DNA of 38,830 nt from JAGVVZ01 sp964373165 (GTDB lineage Archaea; Aenigmatarchaeota; Aenigmatarchaeia; CG10238-14): NCBI GenBank assembly GCA_964373165.1, contig CAYJTF010000004.1, forward strand, positions 1-38,830, in the 5' to 3' direction. A program made the position numbers and the translations under genes. Under the pieces are notes generated by a model. That model was given only the letters and a program-made list of their open reading frames with translations, had not been told where the DNA came from and did not search any database. Positions 15,083-24,477 of this stretch are shown here, piece after piece; position 1 is the first letter of the stretch, and each line of letters begins with the position of its first letter.

Positions 15083-18000
15083 ATGACAGATTTATTTGTA
15101 GATGGGAGATACATCGGCAACTTGAAATCACCTGAAAAATTAGTAAATTCAATAAGAGAAATGAGAAGAAAAGGTCAGCTATCGAATCAAGTAAACGTTG
15201 TTTATCTGGATCATTTAGATGTTGTAACTGTTCTTACTGATGCTGGTCGTGCAAGAAGGCCTGTTATAGTAATCGAAAACGGCAAACCCAAATTAACTAA
15301 AGAACACGTGGAAAATATTCAAAAAGGAAAAATGAAATGGTCAGATTTGATAAACAGCGGTGTAATTGAGTATCTTGATACAGAAGAAGAAGAAAATGCA
15401 TATGTTGCTTTAAGACCGGAAGATTTGACATCAGAACATACCCATCTAGAATTGGATCCTACAATAATTTTGGGTTTAGCTACGTCTTTAGTTCCTTTTG
15501 CTGAGTTCGATCGAGGCGATAGAGTAAATTTTGGAGGAAAAATGATAGGACAATCCATAGGTTTATACTCTTTGAATTTTCCGATTAGAACTGATACCAA
15601 ATCAAATATCCTCGTTTATCCGCAGGTTCCTCTGGTTAAAACTCATATGAATGAAATTGTTAGTGACGAAAATCATCCTGGCGGCCAAAATGTTACTTTA
15701 GCTGTTATGCCATTTATGGGATATAATATGGAGGACTCGATAGTAATTAATAAATCATCTATAGAAAGAGGGATGTTCTGGTCATATTTGTTTAGAGCCT
15801 ACGAAGCAGAAGAAAAAAGATATCTTGGCGGTCAAGAAGACGTAATAGGCATACCTGAACCTGGAGTTAGAGGATATGTAGGTGAAGATTCATATAAACA
15901 CTTGTCTGAAGACGGTATTGCCAATCCAGAAACTTCTTTGAAATCTGAAGATATAATTATTTCTAAAGTTTCGCCTTTAAGATTCCTGGGAGGATTAGAT
16001 CAGTTTATTACTGGACTTGAAAATATTCGAGAAACCTCTATCAAAATAAGACACGGAGAAGAAGGTATAGTAGATAGAGTATTCATAACAGAAAGCGGAG
16101 AAGGAAATAAATTAGTTAAGTCATTAATTAGAGATTTGAAAAAACCTGAACTAGGAGATAAATTTGCCAGTAGACATGGTCATAAAGGTGTAATAGGCTT
16201 AACTGTTCCGCAAGAAGATTTACCGTTTACTGAAGATGGCGTTGTTCCTGATATTATTTTTAATCCTCATGGTATACCATCTAGAATGACAATAGGACAA
16301 CTTTTGGAAATTTTAAGTGGAAAAGTCGCTTCTTTACAGGGAGAAAGAATTAGTAGTCCCGCATTCCATTCAATTCCTGAATCTGAACTAAGGAAAAAAT
16401 TGGAATCGTATAACTTCAATAATGATGGTACAGAAGTGATGTTTGATGGAAGAACAGGGAAACAGCTTGACAACAAAATCTATATCGGGAATATTTATTA
16501 TCAGAAACTCGATCATCTAGTTTCAAATAAAATTTACGCAAGATCGAAAGGTCCCGTTACTTTACTAACAAAACAGCCCACAGAAGGAAAATCAAAAATG
16601 GGCGGTCTCAGGTTAGGTGAGATGGAAAAAGATTGTCTAATAGCGCATGGTGCATCATTATTATTGAAAGAAAGATTTGATTCCGACAAAACCTATATAC
16701 CAATATGCAAAGACTGTGGCATGGACGCAATTTATGATAGAATAAAAAACAAAAAATATTGCTCTGTTTGTGGAGGAACCAAAATTATCGATGTCGAAAT
16801 GTCTTACGCCTTCAAACTTCTTTTGGACGAATTAAGAAGTATGCTAATATATCCTAAAGTAACTGTGAATGAAGAAATGAATACAATAGATAAAATTTTA
16901 TTTAGTGTTTTAAACCCAGATTTAGTGAAGAAAATTTCTCAGTGTAAAATTAGTAAAACAGAATTATATGATCAGGAAGGATATCCTGTAGAAGGAGGAC
17001 TTATGGATCCCAGATTAGGTGTCATTGATCCAGGATTAAGATGTAGATCTTGCGGCGGAACTGTCGGCGATTGCAAAGGTCACTTCGGTTATTTGGAATT
17101 GACTAAGCCTATCGTTCATGTAAATTACTCGAAACTTATTTATAATATATTAAAATCTACATGTAGAAAATGTGGGAAAATACTTGTAACAAAGGAAGAT
17201 ACGGAGAAAAATAAAGCAACAGGAAGAATATCAGTTAAAAAACTTAAACATTTAGTCAAAAGTGTATGCCCTCATTGTAAAGAAAAACAAAAGAAAATTA
17301 AGTTTGTCAAACCAACAAGCTTCCAAGAAGATAGTACATTATTAACTCCTGTTGAAGTGAGAGAATGGTTAGAAAGAATACCAAACGAAGATTTATTATA
17401 TTTAGGTATAAGGGGAACAAGACCCGAATATTTGATAATATCGTTGTTGCCTGTGCCGCCTGTAACTGTTAGATCTTCTATTACTTTAGAAACAGGTGAA
17501 AGATCTGAAGATGATTTAACACACAAATTGGTTGATATAGTTAGAATAAACAAAAGATTAAGAGAAAACAGTGATTTAGGTGCACCAGATTTTATTATTC
17601 AAGATCTTTGGGAGTTATTACAATATCATATAGCAACATACATGAATAATGAGATTTCTGGAGTTCCGCCAGCAAGACATAGGTCCGGTAGAATATTAAA
17701 AACTTTAGCACAGAGATTAAAAACAAAGGAAGGAAGATTCAGAAGTAATTTAATAGGTAAAAGAGTCAACTATTCAGCAAGAACCGTCATAAGTCCTGAT
17801 CCGATGCTTGATATTAATGAAGTTGGTATACCAAGGTTTGTAGCAGAGGAATTAACGTTGCCTGTTGTAGTAAATGAAAGAAACATCAAAAAAATAAAGG
17901 AATTGATAGCGAGATGTCCGGAATGGCCAACAGTAAATTATGTTAACAGACCTGATGGTAGAAGGAAAAAAGTAACAGAGTTAAATAAGAAAGATATAGC

Positions 18001-19366
18001 GGATGAATTGGCATCAGGTTTTATTGTGGAAAAACAAATCGAAGATGGGGATTGGTCAATATTTAATAGACAACCCTCATTGCATAGGATGAGTATGATG
18101 GGTCATAAAATGATAGTGATGCCCTATAATACATTTAGATTTAATTTGGTCGTAGCTCCGTCATATAATGCTGATTTTGATGGAGATGAAATGAATTTAC
18201 ATGTACCGCAAACAAAAGAGGCACAAACAGAAACTAAATTATTGACTAATTCAATAACACAAATTAGAAGCCCAAGATTTAGTGGTCCTATTATAGGCGC
18301 AATAAACGATCACATAACAGGTATTTTTATCCTGACAGACAAGTTCGTGTTGAATAGAGAAGATACTGTTAATTTAATTAGGGGATATGATTTAGATGTT
18401 GAAATACCAGATAAAAAAGAATTAACCGGGAAAGAAATTTTCAGCTTATTTTTGCCGAAAGACTTCAATTTAGAATACAAAGTTGCGGATATGGATGTTG
18501 TTATAAAAAACGGTAAACTTCTGTCTGGTATTATTGATGAAAATGGAGTTGGTGCGTTTAAGGGCAAAATATTAGATGAATTAGAAAGAATATACGGATA
18601 TGAAGTTACGAGGAAATTTTTATTTGATATAACTAGATTATCTCTCGAGGTTTTAATGAGATATGGATTTACCGTATCTATCGCGGATCACGATTTAAAT
18701 CCTAAAATAAGAGAGAAAATCAATCAAATGATTGAAGATGTCCAAAAAGAAGTTGATAAGACAATTCAAGATTTTAAAAAAGGTAAAATACTAGATGTTA
18801 TAGGAAGAACACCAAGAGAGAGCTTAGAAATTTCAATCAAGAAAAGAACGGCCGAATTGTTGAACGAAATTAGTGAAGTTGTCGGAAAATCAGTTCCCGA
18901 GAATTCTACTATAATAATGGCTAAAAGTGGATCAAAAGGCAGTATTATTAATTTAGTTCAGTGTGCTGCTTGTATTGGTCAGGAAACTGTTAAAGGTGAA
19001 AGAATTAAAATAGGATATTATAAAAGAACATTCTCTCATTTCAGAAAAGGTGATTTAAGCTTAGAATCAAAAGGGTTCGTAAGACATGGATATAAAAACG
19101 GTCTATCACCATTTGAATTTTTCTTTGATGCAATGAACAGTAGAGAAGGTTTAATGGATAAGTCATTGAAAACTAGACATAGTGGTTATTTGGAAAGAAG
19201 GCTCATAGGTGCACTAAAAGATTTGAAGGTTGAATATGATGGTACTGTTAGAGATTGTACAAAGAAAATAATTCAATTCATACCAGGTGAGGATGGGTTA
19301 GACCCATCAAAAATGCAAAGAGGTGGAATCAATGTCGAAAAAATTGCAAATGAGTTATTTAGATAA
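15083..19366 (+). CDS. rpoB1-rpoA1: RNA polymerase B'-A' fused in one open reading frame
   Basis: 1427 codons in one frame. Residues 1-598 are a complete B': VAVMPFMGYNMEDSIVINKS, GDKFASRHGHKGVIG, GIPSRMTIGQLLE, GGLRLGEMEKDC, a zinc ribbon starting at C542, and the usual C terminus SYAFKLLLDELRSM. Residues 599-1427 are a complete A': EGGLMDPRLGVIDPG, zinc site C-x2-C-x6-C-x2-H from C654, CRKCGK...CPHCK, VNYSARTVISPDP and the catalytic NADFDGD (1029-1035). A' normally starts at the equivalent of M599 (ATG 16877). There is no linker: B' runs directly into A'. Read one base over, GAAGAATGAATA would be an ordinary TGA stop overlapping an ATG start, so one surplus A near 16875-16877 would also explain the fusion. 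Confidence 0.85.
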   Translation: MTDLFVDGRYIGNLKSPEKLVNSIREMRRKGQLSNQVNVVYLDHLDVVTVLTDAGRARRPVIVIENGKPKLTKEHVENIQKGKMKWSDLINSGVIEYLDTEEEENAYVALRPEDLTSEHTHLELDPTIILGLATSLVPFAEFDRGDRVNFGGKMIGQSIGLYSLNFPIRTDTKSNILVYPQVPLVKTHMNEIVSDENHPGGQNVTLAVMPFMGYNMEDSIVINKSSIERGMFWSYLFRAYEAEEKRYLGGQEDVIGIPEPGVRGYVGEDSYKHLSEDGIANPETSLKSEDIIISKVSPLRFLGGLDQFITGLENIRETSIKIRHGEEGIVDRVFITESGEGNKLVKSLIRDLKKPELGDKFASRHGHKGVIGLTVPQEDLPFTEDGVVPDIIFNPHGIPSRMTIGQLLEILSGKVASLQGERISSPAFHSIPESELRKKLESYNFNNDGTEVMFDGRTGKQLDNKIYIGNIYYQKLDHLVSNKIYARSKGPVTLLTKQPTEGKSKMGGLRLGEMEKDCLIAHGASLLLKERFDSDKTYIPICKDCGMDAIYDRIKNKKYCSVCGGTKIIDVEMSYAFKLLLDELRSMLIYPKVTVNEEMNTIDKILFSVLNPDLVKKISQCKISKTELYDQEGYPVEGGLMDPRLGVIDPGLRCRSCGGTVGDCKGHFGYLELTKPIVHVNYSKLIYNILKSTCRKCGKILVTKEDTEKNKATGRISVKKLKHLVKSVCPHCKEKQKKIKFVKPTSFQEDSTLLTPVEVREWLERIPNEDLLYLGIRGTRPEYLIISLLPVPPVTVRSSITLETGERSEDDLTHKLVDIVRINKRLRENSDLGAPDFIIQDLWELLQYHIATYMNNEISGVPPARHRSGRILKTLAQRLKTKEGRFRSNLIGKRVNYSARTVISPDPMLDINEVGIPRFVAEELTLPVVVNERNIKKIKELIARCPEWPTVNYVNRPDGRRKKVTELNKKDIADELASGFIVEKQIEDGDWSIFNRQPSLHRMSMMGHKMIVMPYNTFRFNLVVAPSYNADFDGDEMNLHVPQTKEAQTETKLLTNSITQIRSPRFSGPIIGAINDHITGIFILTDKFVLNREDTVNLIRGYDLDVEIPDKKELTGKEIFSLFLPKDFNLEYKVADMDVVIKNGKLLSGIIDENGVGAFKGKILDELERIYGYEVTRKFLFDITRLSLEVLMRYGFTVSIADHDLNPKIREKINQMIEDVQKEVDKTIQDFKKGKILDVIGRTPRESLEISIKKRTAELLNEISEVVGKSVPENSTIIMAKSGSKGSIINLVQCAACIGQETVKGERIKIGYYKRTFSHFRKGDLSLESKGFVRHGYKNGLSPFEFFFDAMNSREGLMDKSLKTRHSGYLERRLIGALKDLKVEYDGTVRDCTKKIIQFIPGEDGLDPSKMQRGGINVEKIANELFR
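19319..19326 (+). promoter_or_regulatory. Ribosome-binding site for rpoA''
   Basis: AGAGGTGG inside the 3' end of the fused gene, five bases before ATG 19332. It favours that ATG over the in-frame GTG at 19323, which lies within the site itself. Confidence 0.7.
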
Positions 19367-20468
19367 TGTTGATTTGCCTCAGTTGATATGGGAAGAGATA
19401 GATAAGGTTAGTAAAGATAGAAAACTCAGCGAACAACAAAAAGAAAAATTAATCAATTCTGTTAAAAAAGAATATATGAAAAGCAGTTTTGAGCCAGGCG
19501 AAGCTTTAGGTATAATTTCCGCTCAGTCTATTTCTGAGCCAGCAACTCAAATGACAATGAGAACATATCATTTTGCCGGATCTGCGGGTTTACAGATTAC
19601 TTTGGGTTTACCAAGATTGATCGAAATTTTTGATGCTAGAAAGGAACCGACTACACCTATGATGACTTTGTATCTAAAATCTAAATTTAATACAAAGGAA
19701 GACGGTGAAGAAATCGCAAAGCAATTAAGAGAAAAGAAAATGAAAAATTTTTCCGATACGATTTCTGTTGATTTAACAAATAAAAAAATAAAAATCGAGT
19801 TGAAGAAGATAAAACAATCAGAAAAAAAAGAAACAATGGAAAAATTGGAAAAAACATTCAAAAATTACACAATAAAATTAAATGGAGAAAGGATAGAGAT
19901 AGAACCAAAAGAAGGAGAAATAACAATAAAAGAATTAGAGAAATTGAAAAAGAAAATTTTGGCGTTTCATGTTTCAGGTTTGCAGGGTATTAAAAACTCG
20001 ATTCTTGTAAAAGAAGGAAAAGATTGGGTAATAAAAACATTAGGCTCGAATTTTGAAAAAATATTGCTAATGGAAGAATTTGATATCAGAAAATGTTATA
20101 CGAATAATATTCATGAAATAGCTAAATTTCTTGGTATTGAAGCTGCAAGAACAGCTTTGATGAAAGAAATTAGAGATACACTAGAGCAGCAAGGCCTCGA
20201 TATAGATCAAAGACACATTATGCTTGTTGCTGATATAATGACATTAACAGGTGAAATTAGAGCTGTTGGTAGATATGGCATTGCTGGAACTCACACGTCA
20301 GTTTTAACTCGTGCGGGTTTTGAAGAAACTGTAAAACATTTAGTAAAGGCATCAGTTAGAGGAGAAATTGATACATTTGAAGGCATATTTGATAATGTTA
20401 TGATAAATAAACAAATACCAGTAGGTACAGGAATGTTTGAATTAGTAGCTAAAATCGGTGAAGAATGA
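19332..20468 (+). CDS. rpoA2: RNA polymerase subunit A'' (C-terminal part of RpoA)
   Basis: 378 aa from ATG 19332, overlapping the upstream reading frame by 35 bases. Carries the rest of the largest subunit: GEALGIISAQSISEPATQMT, the TYHFAGSAGLQITLGLPRLI trigger-loop region, then a Lys/Glu-rich jaw region and the C-terminal clamp part with DIRKCYTNNIHE, LGIEAARTALMKEI, DQRHIMLVADIMT and GIAGTHTSVLTRAGFEET. Length is normal. Ends in an ATGA-type overlap with the L30e gene. Confidence 0.96.
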   Translation: MSKKLQMSYLDNVDLPQLIWEEIDKVSKDRKLSEQQKEKLINSVKKEYMKSSFEPGEALGIISAQSISEPATQMTMRTYHFAGSAGLQITLGLPRLIEIFDARKEPTTPMMTLYLKSKFNTKEDGEEIAKQLREKKMKNFSDTISVDLTNKKIKIELKKIKQSEKKETMEKLEKTFKNYTIKLNGERIEIEPKEGEITIKELEKLKKKILAFHVSGLQGIKNSILVKEGKDWVIKTLGSNFEKILLMEEFDIRKCYTNNIHEIAKFLGIEAARTALMKEIRDTLEQQGLDIDQRHIMLVADIMTLTGEIRAVGRYGIAGTHTSVLTRAGFEETVKHLVKASVRGEIDTFEGIFDNVMINKQIPVGTGMFELVAKIGEE

Positions 20469-20740
20469 TGGATTTAGCAAAAATAATACAGGACAAAGTT
20501 AAAAAGAAAGAAGTTGTTTTAGGTTATGAGAAAGTGATCAAATCAATCAAAACCGAACATCCATCCATGATAGTCATGGCTAATAATATTCCAAAAGAAC
20601 GAAGAAATATAGTGGAACATAATGCCAAATTAGCTAAAATTGAAGTTAAAAACTTCCCAGGGAGCAACGTTGATTTGGGTGTTATTTGCGGTAAACCTTT
20701 CAATGTCAGCATATTAGCAATAGAGGGTAGTCAAAAGTGA
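20465..20740 (+). CDS. rpl30e: Ribosomal protein L30e
   Basis: 91 aa, L7Ae/L30e fold: KKKEVVLGYEKVIKSIK, SMIVMANNIPKERR, VEHNAKLAKIEVKNF and LGVICGKPFNVSILAI. In archaeal polymerase operons this gene commonly sits between rpoA'' and nusA, as here. Start ATG 20465 overlaps the rpoA'' stop (ATGATGG); the second ATG is equally possible. It binds 23S rRNA kink-turns. Confidence 0.93.
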   Translation: MMDLAKIIQDKVKKKEVVLGYEKVIKSIKTEHPSMIVMANNIPKERRNIVEHNAKLAKIEVKNFPGSNVDLGVICGKPFNVSILAIEGSQK

Positions 20741-21153
20741 CGATAACATTTACGACCGAAACAATCAGATTATTAACATTATTTGAAAATTTAACTAATG
20801 TTTCTGTAAAAGATTGTTTTGAAAATCATGATACAGTTTATTATATCGTTGAAGAAGGAAAAATAGGTTTAGCTATAGGAAAAGGAGGAAATTCGATAAA
20901 ACAAGTTGAAAAAGTTCTAGGAAAAAAAGTGAAAGTTTTTGAATATTCGTCAAATGTCCCAGATTTTGTTAAAAATTTAATACCCAATGCCAAAGAAGTA
21001 AAATTATTAGAAGAAGACGGAAAAGATATGATCGAGATTAAAGTTAATAAACAAGACAGAGGTTACGTCATAGGAAGAGGAGGGGAAAAGATTAAAATAT
21101 ATAAGGAGATATTAAAGAGAATACATAACATATCAGATTTAAAGGTGAAATGA
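20737..21153 (+). CDS. nusA: NusA-like transcription factor (two KH domains)
   Basis: 138 aa, GTG start at 20737 overlapping the L30e stop by four bases. Contains two KH RNA-binding domains with the GxxG loops IGKGGNSIKQVEK and IGRGGEKIKIYKE, and nothing else, as in archaeal NusA homologues, which lack the bacterial S1 and RNAP-binding domains. Probably involved in elongation/termination or rRNA processing. The position between L30e and S12 is conserved in archaea. Confidence 0.93.
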   Translation: MTITFTTETIRLLTLFENLTNVSVKDCFENHDTVYYIVEEGKIGLAIGKGGNSIKQVEKVLGKKVKVFEYSSNVPDFVKNLIPNAKEVKLLEEDGKDMIEIKVNKQDRGYVIGRGGEKIKIYKEILKRIHNISDLKVK

Positions 21154-21578
21154 TGGCAAGAGGGGAGTTTTCAGCTAGAAAATTGAGTAGATCTAGGCAA
21201 AGATTTAGGTGGAAAGACGTTCATTATATGAGAAGAAAATTACAAATGAAAAAGAGAGAGCCTTTGGGCGTAGCTCCTCAAGGTAAAGGTATAGTTATAG
21301 CTAAAAGAACAGTTGAACAAAAACAACCTTCTTCAGGTCTTATTAAAGCCGTAAGAGTTCAATTGATAAAAAATAACATTCAAGTTACAGCCTTTGTTCC
21401 TGGTAATCATGCTATAGATCATATTAATGAACACGACGAAGTATTGCTGGAAGGGATAGGTGGATCACAAGGAGGTCCTGTAGGCAGTCAATGGGGATTA
21501 AAATATAAAGTTGTCGCTGTAAATGGGATATCACTTTCTGAAATTTTAAAAGGAAAAAAACAGAAACCAATGAGGTAA
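21150..21578 (+). CDS. rps12: Ribosomal protein S12 (uS12), divergent decoding loops
   Basis: 142 aa in the normal archaeal frame and length. The N-terminal basic arm (SARKLSRSRQRFRWKDVHYM), GVAPQGKGIV, VRVQLIKNNIQVTAFVPG, NEHDEVLLEGIG and the C-terminal KVVAVNGISLSEILKGKK align with archaeal uS12. However the loop that is nearly always KQPNSA(I/L)RK reads KQPSSGLIK (58-66). The second decoding loop, normally GRKGHAVGDIPGVRF, reads GGSQGGPVGSQWGLKYK (104-120). Both contact the decoding centre. The alignment resumes in frame after each loop, so this is not a frameshift. It overlaps nusA by four bases. Confidence 0.93.
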   Translation: MMARGEFSARKLSRSRQRFRWKDVHYMRRKLQMKKREPLGVAPQGKGIVIAKRTVEQKQPSSGLIKAVRVQLIKNNIQVTAFVPGNHAIDHINEHDEVLLEGIGGSQGGPVGSQWGLKYKVVAVNGISLSEILKGKKQKPMR

Positions 21579-21582
21579 TATC

Positions 21583-22179
21583 GTGTCGAATATCAAACTT
21601 TTTAATAAATGGGATTTCGATGGCATAGAAGTGAGAGATCTAGGTTTAAAACCATATATCAACTTGAATCCCGTTTTAGTTCCTAAATCTGGAGGAAAGT
21701 TCAGACAACAGTTTCATAAATCTAACATGAATATTGTAGAAAGATTTGTTAATAAATTAATGGTTTGTGGTCACAAAGGCAAAAAACATTTATTAACATC
21801 CGGAAGAAATGCAGGAAAAACACAGACCATATTTAACATAATAGAAGAGGTCTTTGAAAAATTGTCAAAAAGAACTAATGATAATCCATTAAAAGTTTTT
21901 ATTGGTGCTATTGAAAATGCAGCTTTGAGGGAGGAGGTTACGTCTTATCAAATGGGTGGAGTCATGGTTAGAAAAGCCGTTGTGACATCGCCTCAGAGGA
22001 GAATTGATCAAGCCTTGGCAATAATGACGCAATCAGCTTATAGAAAAGCTTTTGGCAAGAAATCAGTTGTTAACGAATTGGTTGAAGAAATACACGCTGC
22101 TTATAAAAACGATGCTGCAAAATCTGAAGCTATAAAAGAAAAGGAAAGAATTGAAAGAGAGGCTGATGGTGCCAGATAA
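21583..22179 (+). CDS. rps7: Ribosomal protein S7 (uS7)
   Basis: 198 aa from GTG 21583, with a GAGGTAA site overlapping the S12 stop. Typical archaeal uS7: NMNIVERFVNKLMV, KNAGKTQ-like GRNAGKTQTIFNIIEEVFE, NPLKVFIGAIENAALREEV, the platform segment QMGGVMVRKAVVTSPQRRID and ALAIMTQSAYRKAF. It has a Lys/Glu-rich C-terminal helix (SEAIKEKERIEREADGAR). It binds 16S rRNA at the head of the small subunit. Confidence 0.95.
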   Translation: MSNIKLFNKWDFDGIEVRDLGLKPYINLNPVLVPKSGGKFRQQFHKSNMNIVERFVNKLMVCGHKGKKHLLTSGRNAGKTQTIFNIIEEVFEKLSKRTNDNPLKVFIGAIENAALREEVTSYQMGGVMVRKAVVTSPQRRIDQALAIMTQSAYRKAFGKKSVVNELVEEIHAAYKNDAAKSEAIKEKERIEREADGAR

Positions 22180-22257
22180 GCTTATTATTTTAGAAAAACA
22201 CAACTTTTAAATTGCTTGCTAACGTAATTACAAACTGTTAATTTTTGGGTGAAACAA

Positions 22258-24447
22258 ATGGCAGAGAAGGATTTGACAACCAGAGTTCAGGAATTGATGC
22301 ACGATCCTGATCAAATAAGGAATATAGGAACTGTGGCTCACATAGATCATGGTAAAACCACATTCTCTGATAATTTACTTTCTGGTGCAGGCATGATTTC
22401 TGATGAATTAGCTGGCAAGCAACTGTTCATGGATTTTGATCCGCAAGAACAAGAGAGAGGTATTACTATTTGGTCGGCTAATGCTAGCATGATACATACA
22501 TTCAATGATAAAGATTATTTGGTTAATTTGATAGATACACCGGGTCATGTAGATTTTGGTGGAGATGTCACTAGAGCAATGAGAGCTGTAGATGGCGCAA
22601 TAGTATTAGTAGATGCAGTTGAAACAATAATGCCCCAAACAGAAACTGTATTAAGACAAGCACTGAGAGAAAGAGTAAAACCAGTTTTGTTCATAAACAA
22701 AGTTGATAGATTGATCAAAGAACTAAAACTCACCCCAGAACAAATGCAACAAAGATTTTTGAAAATAATAAGCGAAGTTAACTATTTGATACAAAAATAT
22801 TCCGAGGATGAATACAAAGATAAGTGGCTAGTTAATGTTGAAAACGGATCTGTCGCTTTTGGTTCAGCATTAAGAAAATGGGGTATTTCAATTCCTTATA
22901 TGAAGAAAATAGGCATAACATTTAAAGAGATTATTGATTTGACTGATCAAGAAAGACAAGATGAATTAGCAAAAAGATCACCCTTACATAAAGTTGTTTT
23001 AGATATGATTATTACTCATTTACCTTCGCCTATCGATGCTCAAAAGTATAGAGTAGCTAAGATATGGCACGGAGATATGGAAAGCGACATAGCTAAAGAC
23101 ATGCTTATGGTTAACCCTAACGGTAAATTAGCGGCCGTTGTTACTAAACTGATGCCTGATCCACATGCAGGTTACGTTGCTACAGCTAGAATATTTTCTG
23201 GTAAAATGTCAAAAGGTGATGAAGTTTACTTAATAGGTCAGCATAAGATACAAAGAATTCAACAGGTTAACGTGTATAAAGGACCGCATAGAGTCCAAGT
23301 AGATGAAGTTGTTGCTGGTAACATTGTCGGGATAGTTGGTATAGGAGAAGCATTTTCAGGAGAAACATTATGCAACCCGAATTTCATGATCGAACCGTTC
23401 GAGCAAATAACTCATATTTTTGAACCGGTCGTTACTAAAGCCATAGAACCTAAAAAACCACAAGATCTTAACAAACTCATTACCATTTTGAAGAAATTGG
23501 AAAGAGAGGATACTACCATAAAAGTTAAAATAAACGAAGAGACAGGCGAATACTTGGTTTCTGGACTAGGTGAATTACATTTGGATGCCAAAGTTGAAAG
23601 AAAACTGAAGGAACAAGGGCTAGAAATTGAAACATCACCTCCAATAGTTGTGTATAGAGAAACAATCAGTGGAAAATCACCAGAAGTAGAGGCCAAATCA
23701 CCAAATAAACATAATAAATTTTATATGATTATTGAACCACTAAATGAAAAAATAATGGAAGCGATGTCAAAAGGCGGGATACCTAGTAGTGTTGATTTTA
23801 AAAAGAAACAAACAGAAGTTATGAAGAAACTCATTGATTTAGGTATGGGATCTCAGGAAGTAAAAAAAATATGGCAAATATATAATAAAAATATGATAAT
23901 GGAAGCCACAAAAGGTATTCAATATCTGAATGAGGTAGAAGAGATGCTCAAAGAAGGTTTCAGAAGTGTTATGGATGAAGGACCCTTATGTAAAGAACCA
24001 TGTATAGGAGCAAAAATAACTTTGGTTAATGCAGAATTGCACGAAGATCCAGTTCATAGAGGCCCAGGACAAGTCTTGCCAGCAGTTAGAAGTGGTATTT
24101 GGAACGGAATGCTGCAAGCAACACCATCGTTATTAGAGCCCAAACAAATTATCAGAATAGACTCTCCTACAGAAGAAATGGGAGGTTCGATTAAAGAAAT
24201 ACAAAATAGAAGAGGTCAAATTTTAGAAATGGAAGAAGAAAGAGGGGTGACTATGATCAAATGTAAATTACCTGTTTCTGAAATGTTTGGTTTTAACTCA
24301 TCTTTGAAATCTGCTACCGGAGGAAAAGGTTTTTATAGTTTAATAGACGTCATATTTGAGAGATTACCAAAAGAACTACAAGATCAGACGGTAATCAAAA
24401 TCAGAAAAAGGAAAGGTTTAAGTGAACAGATACCTAAACCTGAATAA
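22258..24447 (+). CDS. fusA: Translation elongation factor EF-2
   Basis: 729 aa from ATG 22258; the GGGTGA at 22245-22250 fits this start better than the in-frame GTG at 22249. GTPase that drives ribosomal translocation. G motifs: AHIDHGKTTFSDNL, the RGITI switch I segment, DTPGHVDFGGDV and NKVDRL. The domain IV tip DPVHRGPGQVLPA retains the His that is diphthamide-modified in archaea. A TATA-like CTTTTAAATT lies about 45-50 bases upstream. Full length, no inteins. Confidence 0.96.
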   Translation: MAEKDLTTRVQELMHDPDQIRNIGTVAHIDHGKTTFSDNLLSGAGMISDELAGKQLFMDFDPQEQERGITIWSANASMIHTFNDKDYLVNLIDTPGHVDFGGDVTRAMRAVDGAIVLVDAVETIMPQTETVLRQALRERVKPVLFINKVDRLIKELKLTPEQMQQRFLKIISEVNYLIQKYSEDEYKDKWLVNVENGSVAFGSALRKWGISIPYMKKIGITFKEIIDLTDQERQDELAKRSPLHKVVLDMIITHLPSPIDAQKYRVAKIWHGDMESDIAKDMLMVNPNGKLAAVVTKLMPDPHAGYVATARIFSGKMSKGDEVYLIGQHKIQRIQQVNVYKGPHRVQVDEVVAGNIVGIVGIGEAFSGETLCNPNFMIEPFEQITHIFEPVVTKAIEPKKPQDLNKLITILKKLEREDTTIKVKINEETGEYLVSGLGELHLDAKVERKLKEQGLEIETSPPIVVYRETISGKSPEVEAKSPNKHNKFYMIIEPLNEKIMEAMSKGGIPSSVDFKKKQTEVMKKLIDLGMGSQEVKKIWQIYNKNMIMEATKGIQYLNEVEEMLKEGFRSVMDEGPLCKEPCIGAKITLVNAELHEDPVHRGPGQVLPAVRSGIWNGMLQATPSLLEPKQIIRIDSPTEEMGGSIKEIQNRRGQILEMEEERGVTMIKCKLPVSEMFGFNSSLKSATGGKGFYSLIDVIFERLPKELQDQTVIKIRKRKGLSEQIPKPE

Positions 24448-24457
24448 TATTTAAATC
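24448..24457 (+). promoter_or_regulatory. TATA box of the EF-1A gene
   Basis: ATATTTAAAT directly after the EF-2 stop codon, about 35 bases before the EF-1A start. Together with the perfect ribosome-binding site that follows, it suggests that EF-1A has its own strong promoter in addition to readthrough from EF-2. Confidence 0.5.
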
Positions 24458-24477
24458 ATTAAGATTATAATCATATT

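Noticed and set aside
19323..19331. GTG at 19323 as the rpoA'' start.
   Set aside because: It lies within the AGAGGTGG ribosome-binding site; ATG 19332 has proper spacing.
22258..24447. Checked EF-2 for loss of the diphthamide site, as seen in some archaeal lineages.
   Set aside because: The DPVHRGPGQ loop retains the His.
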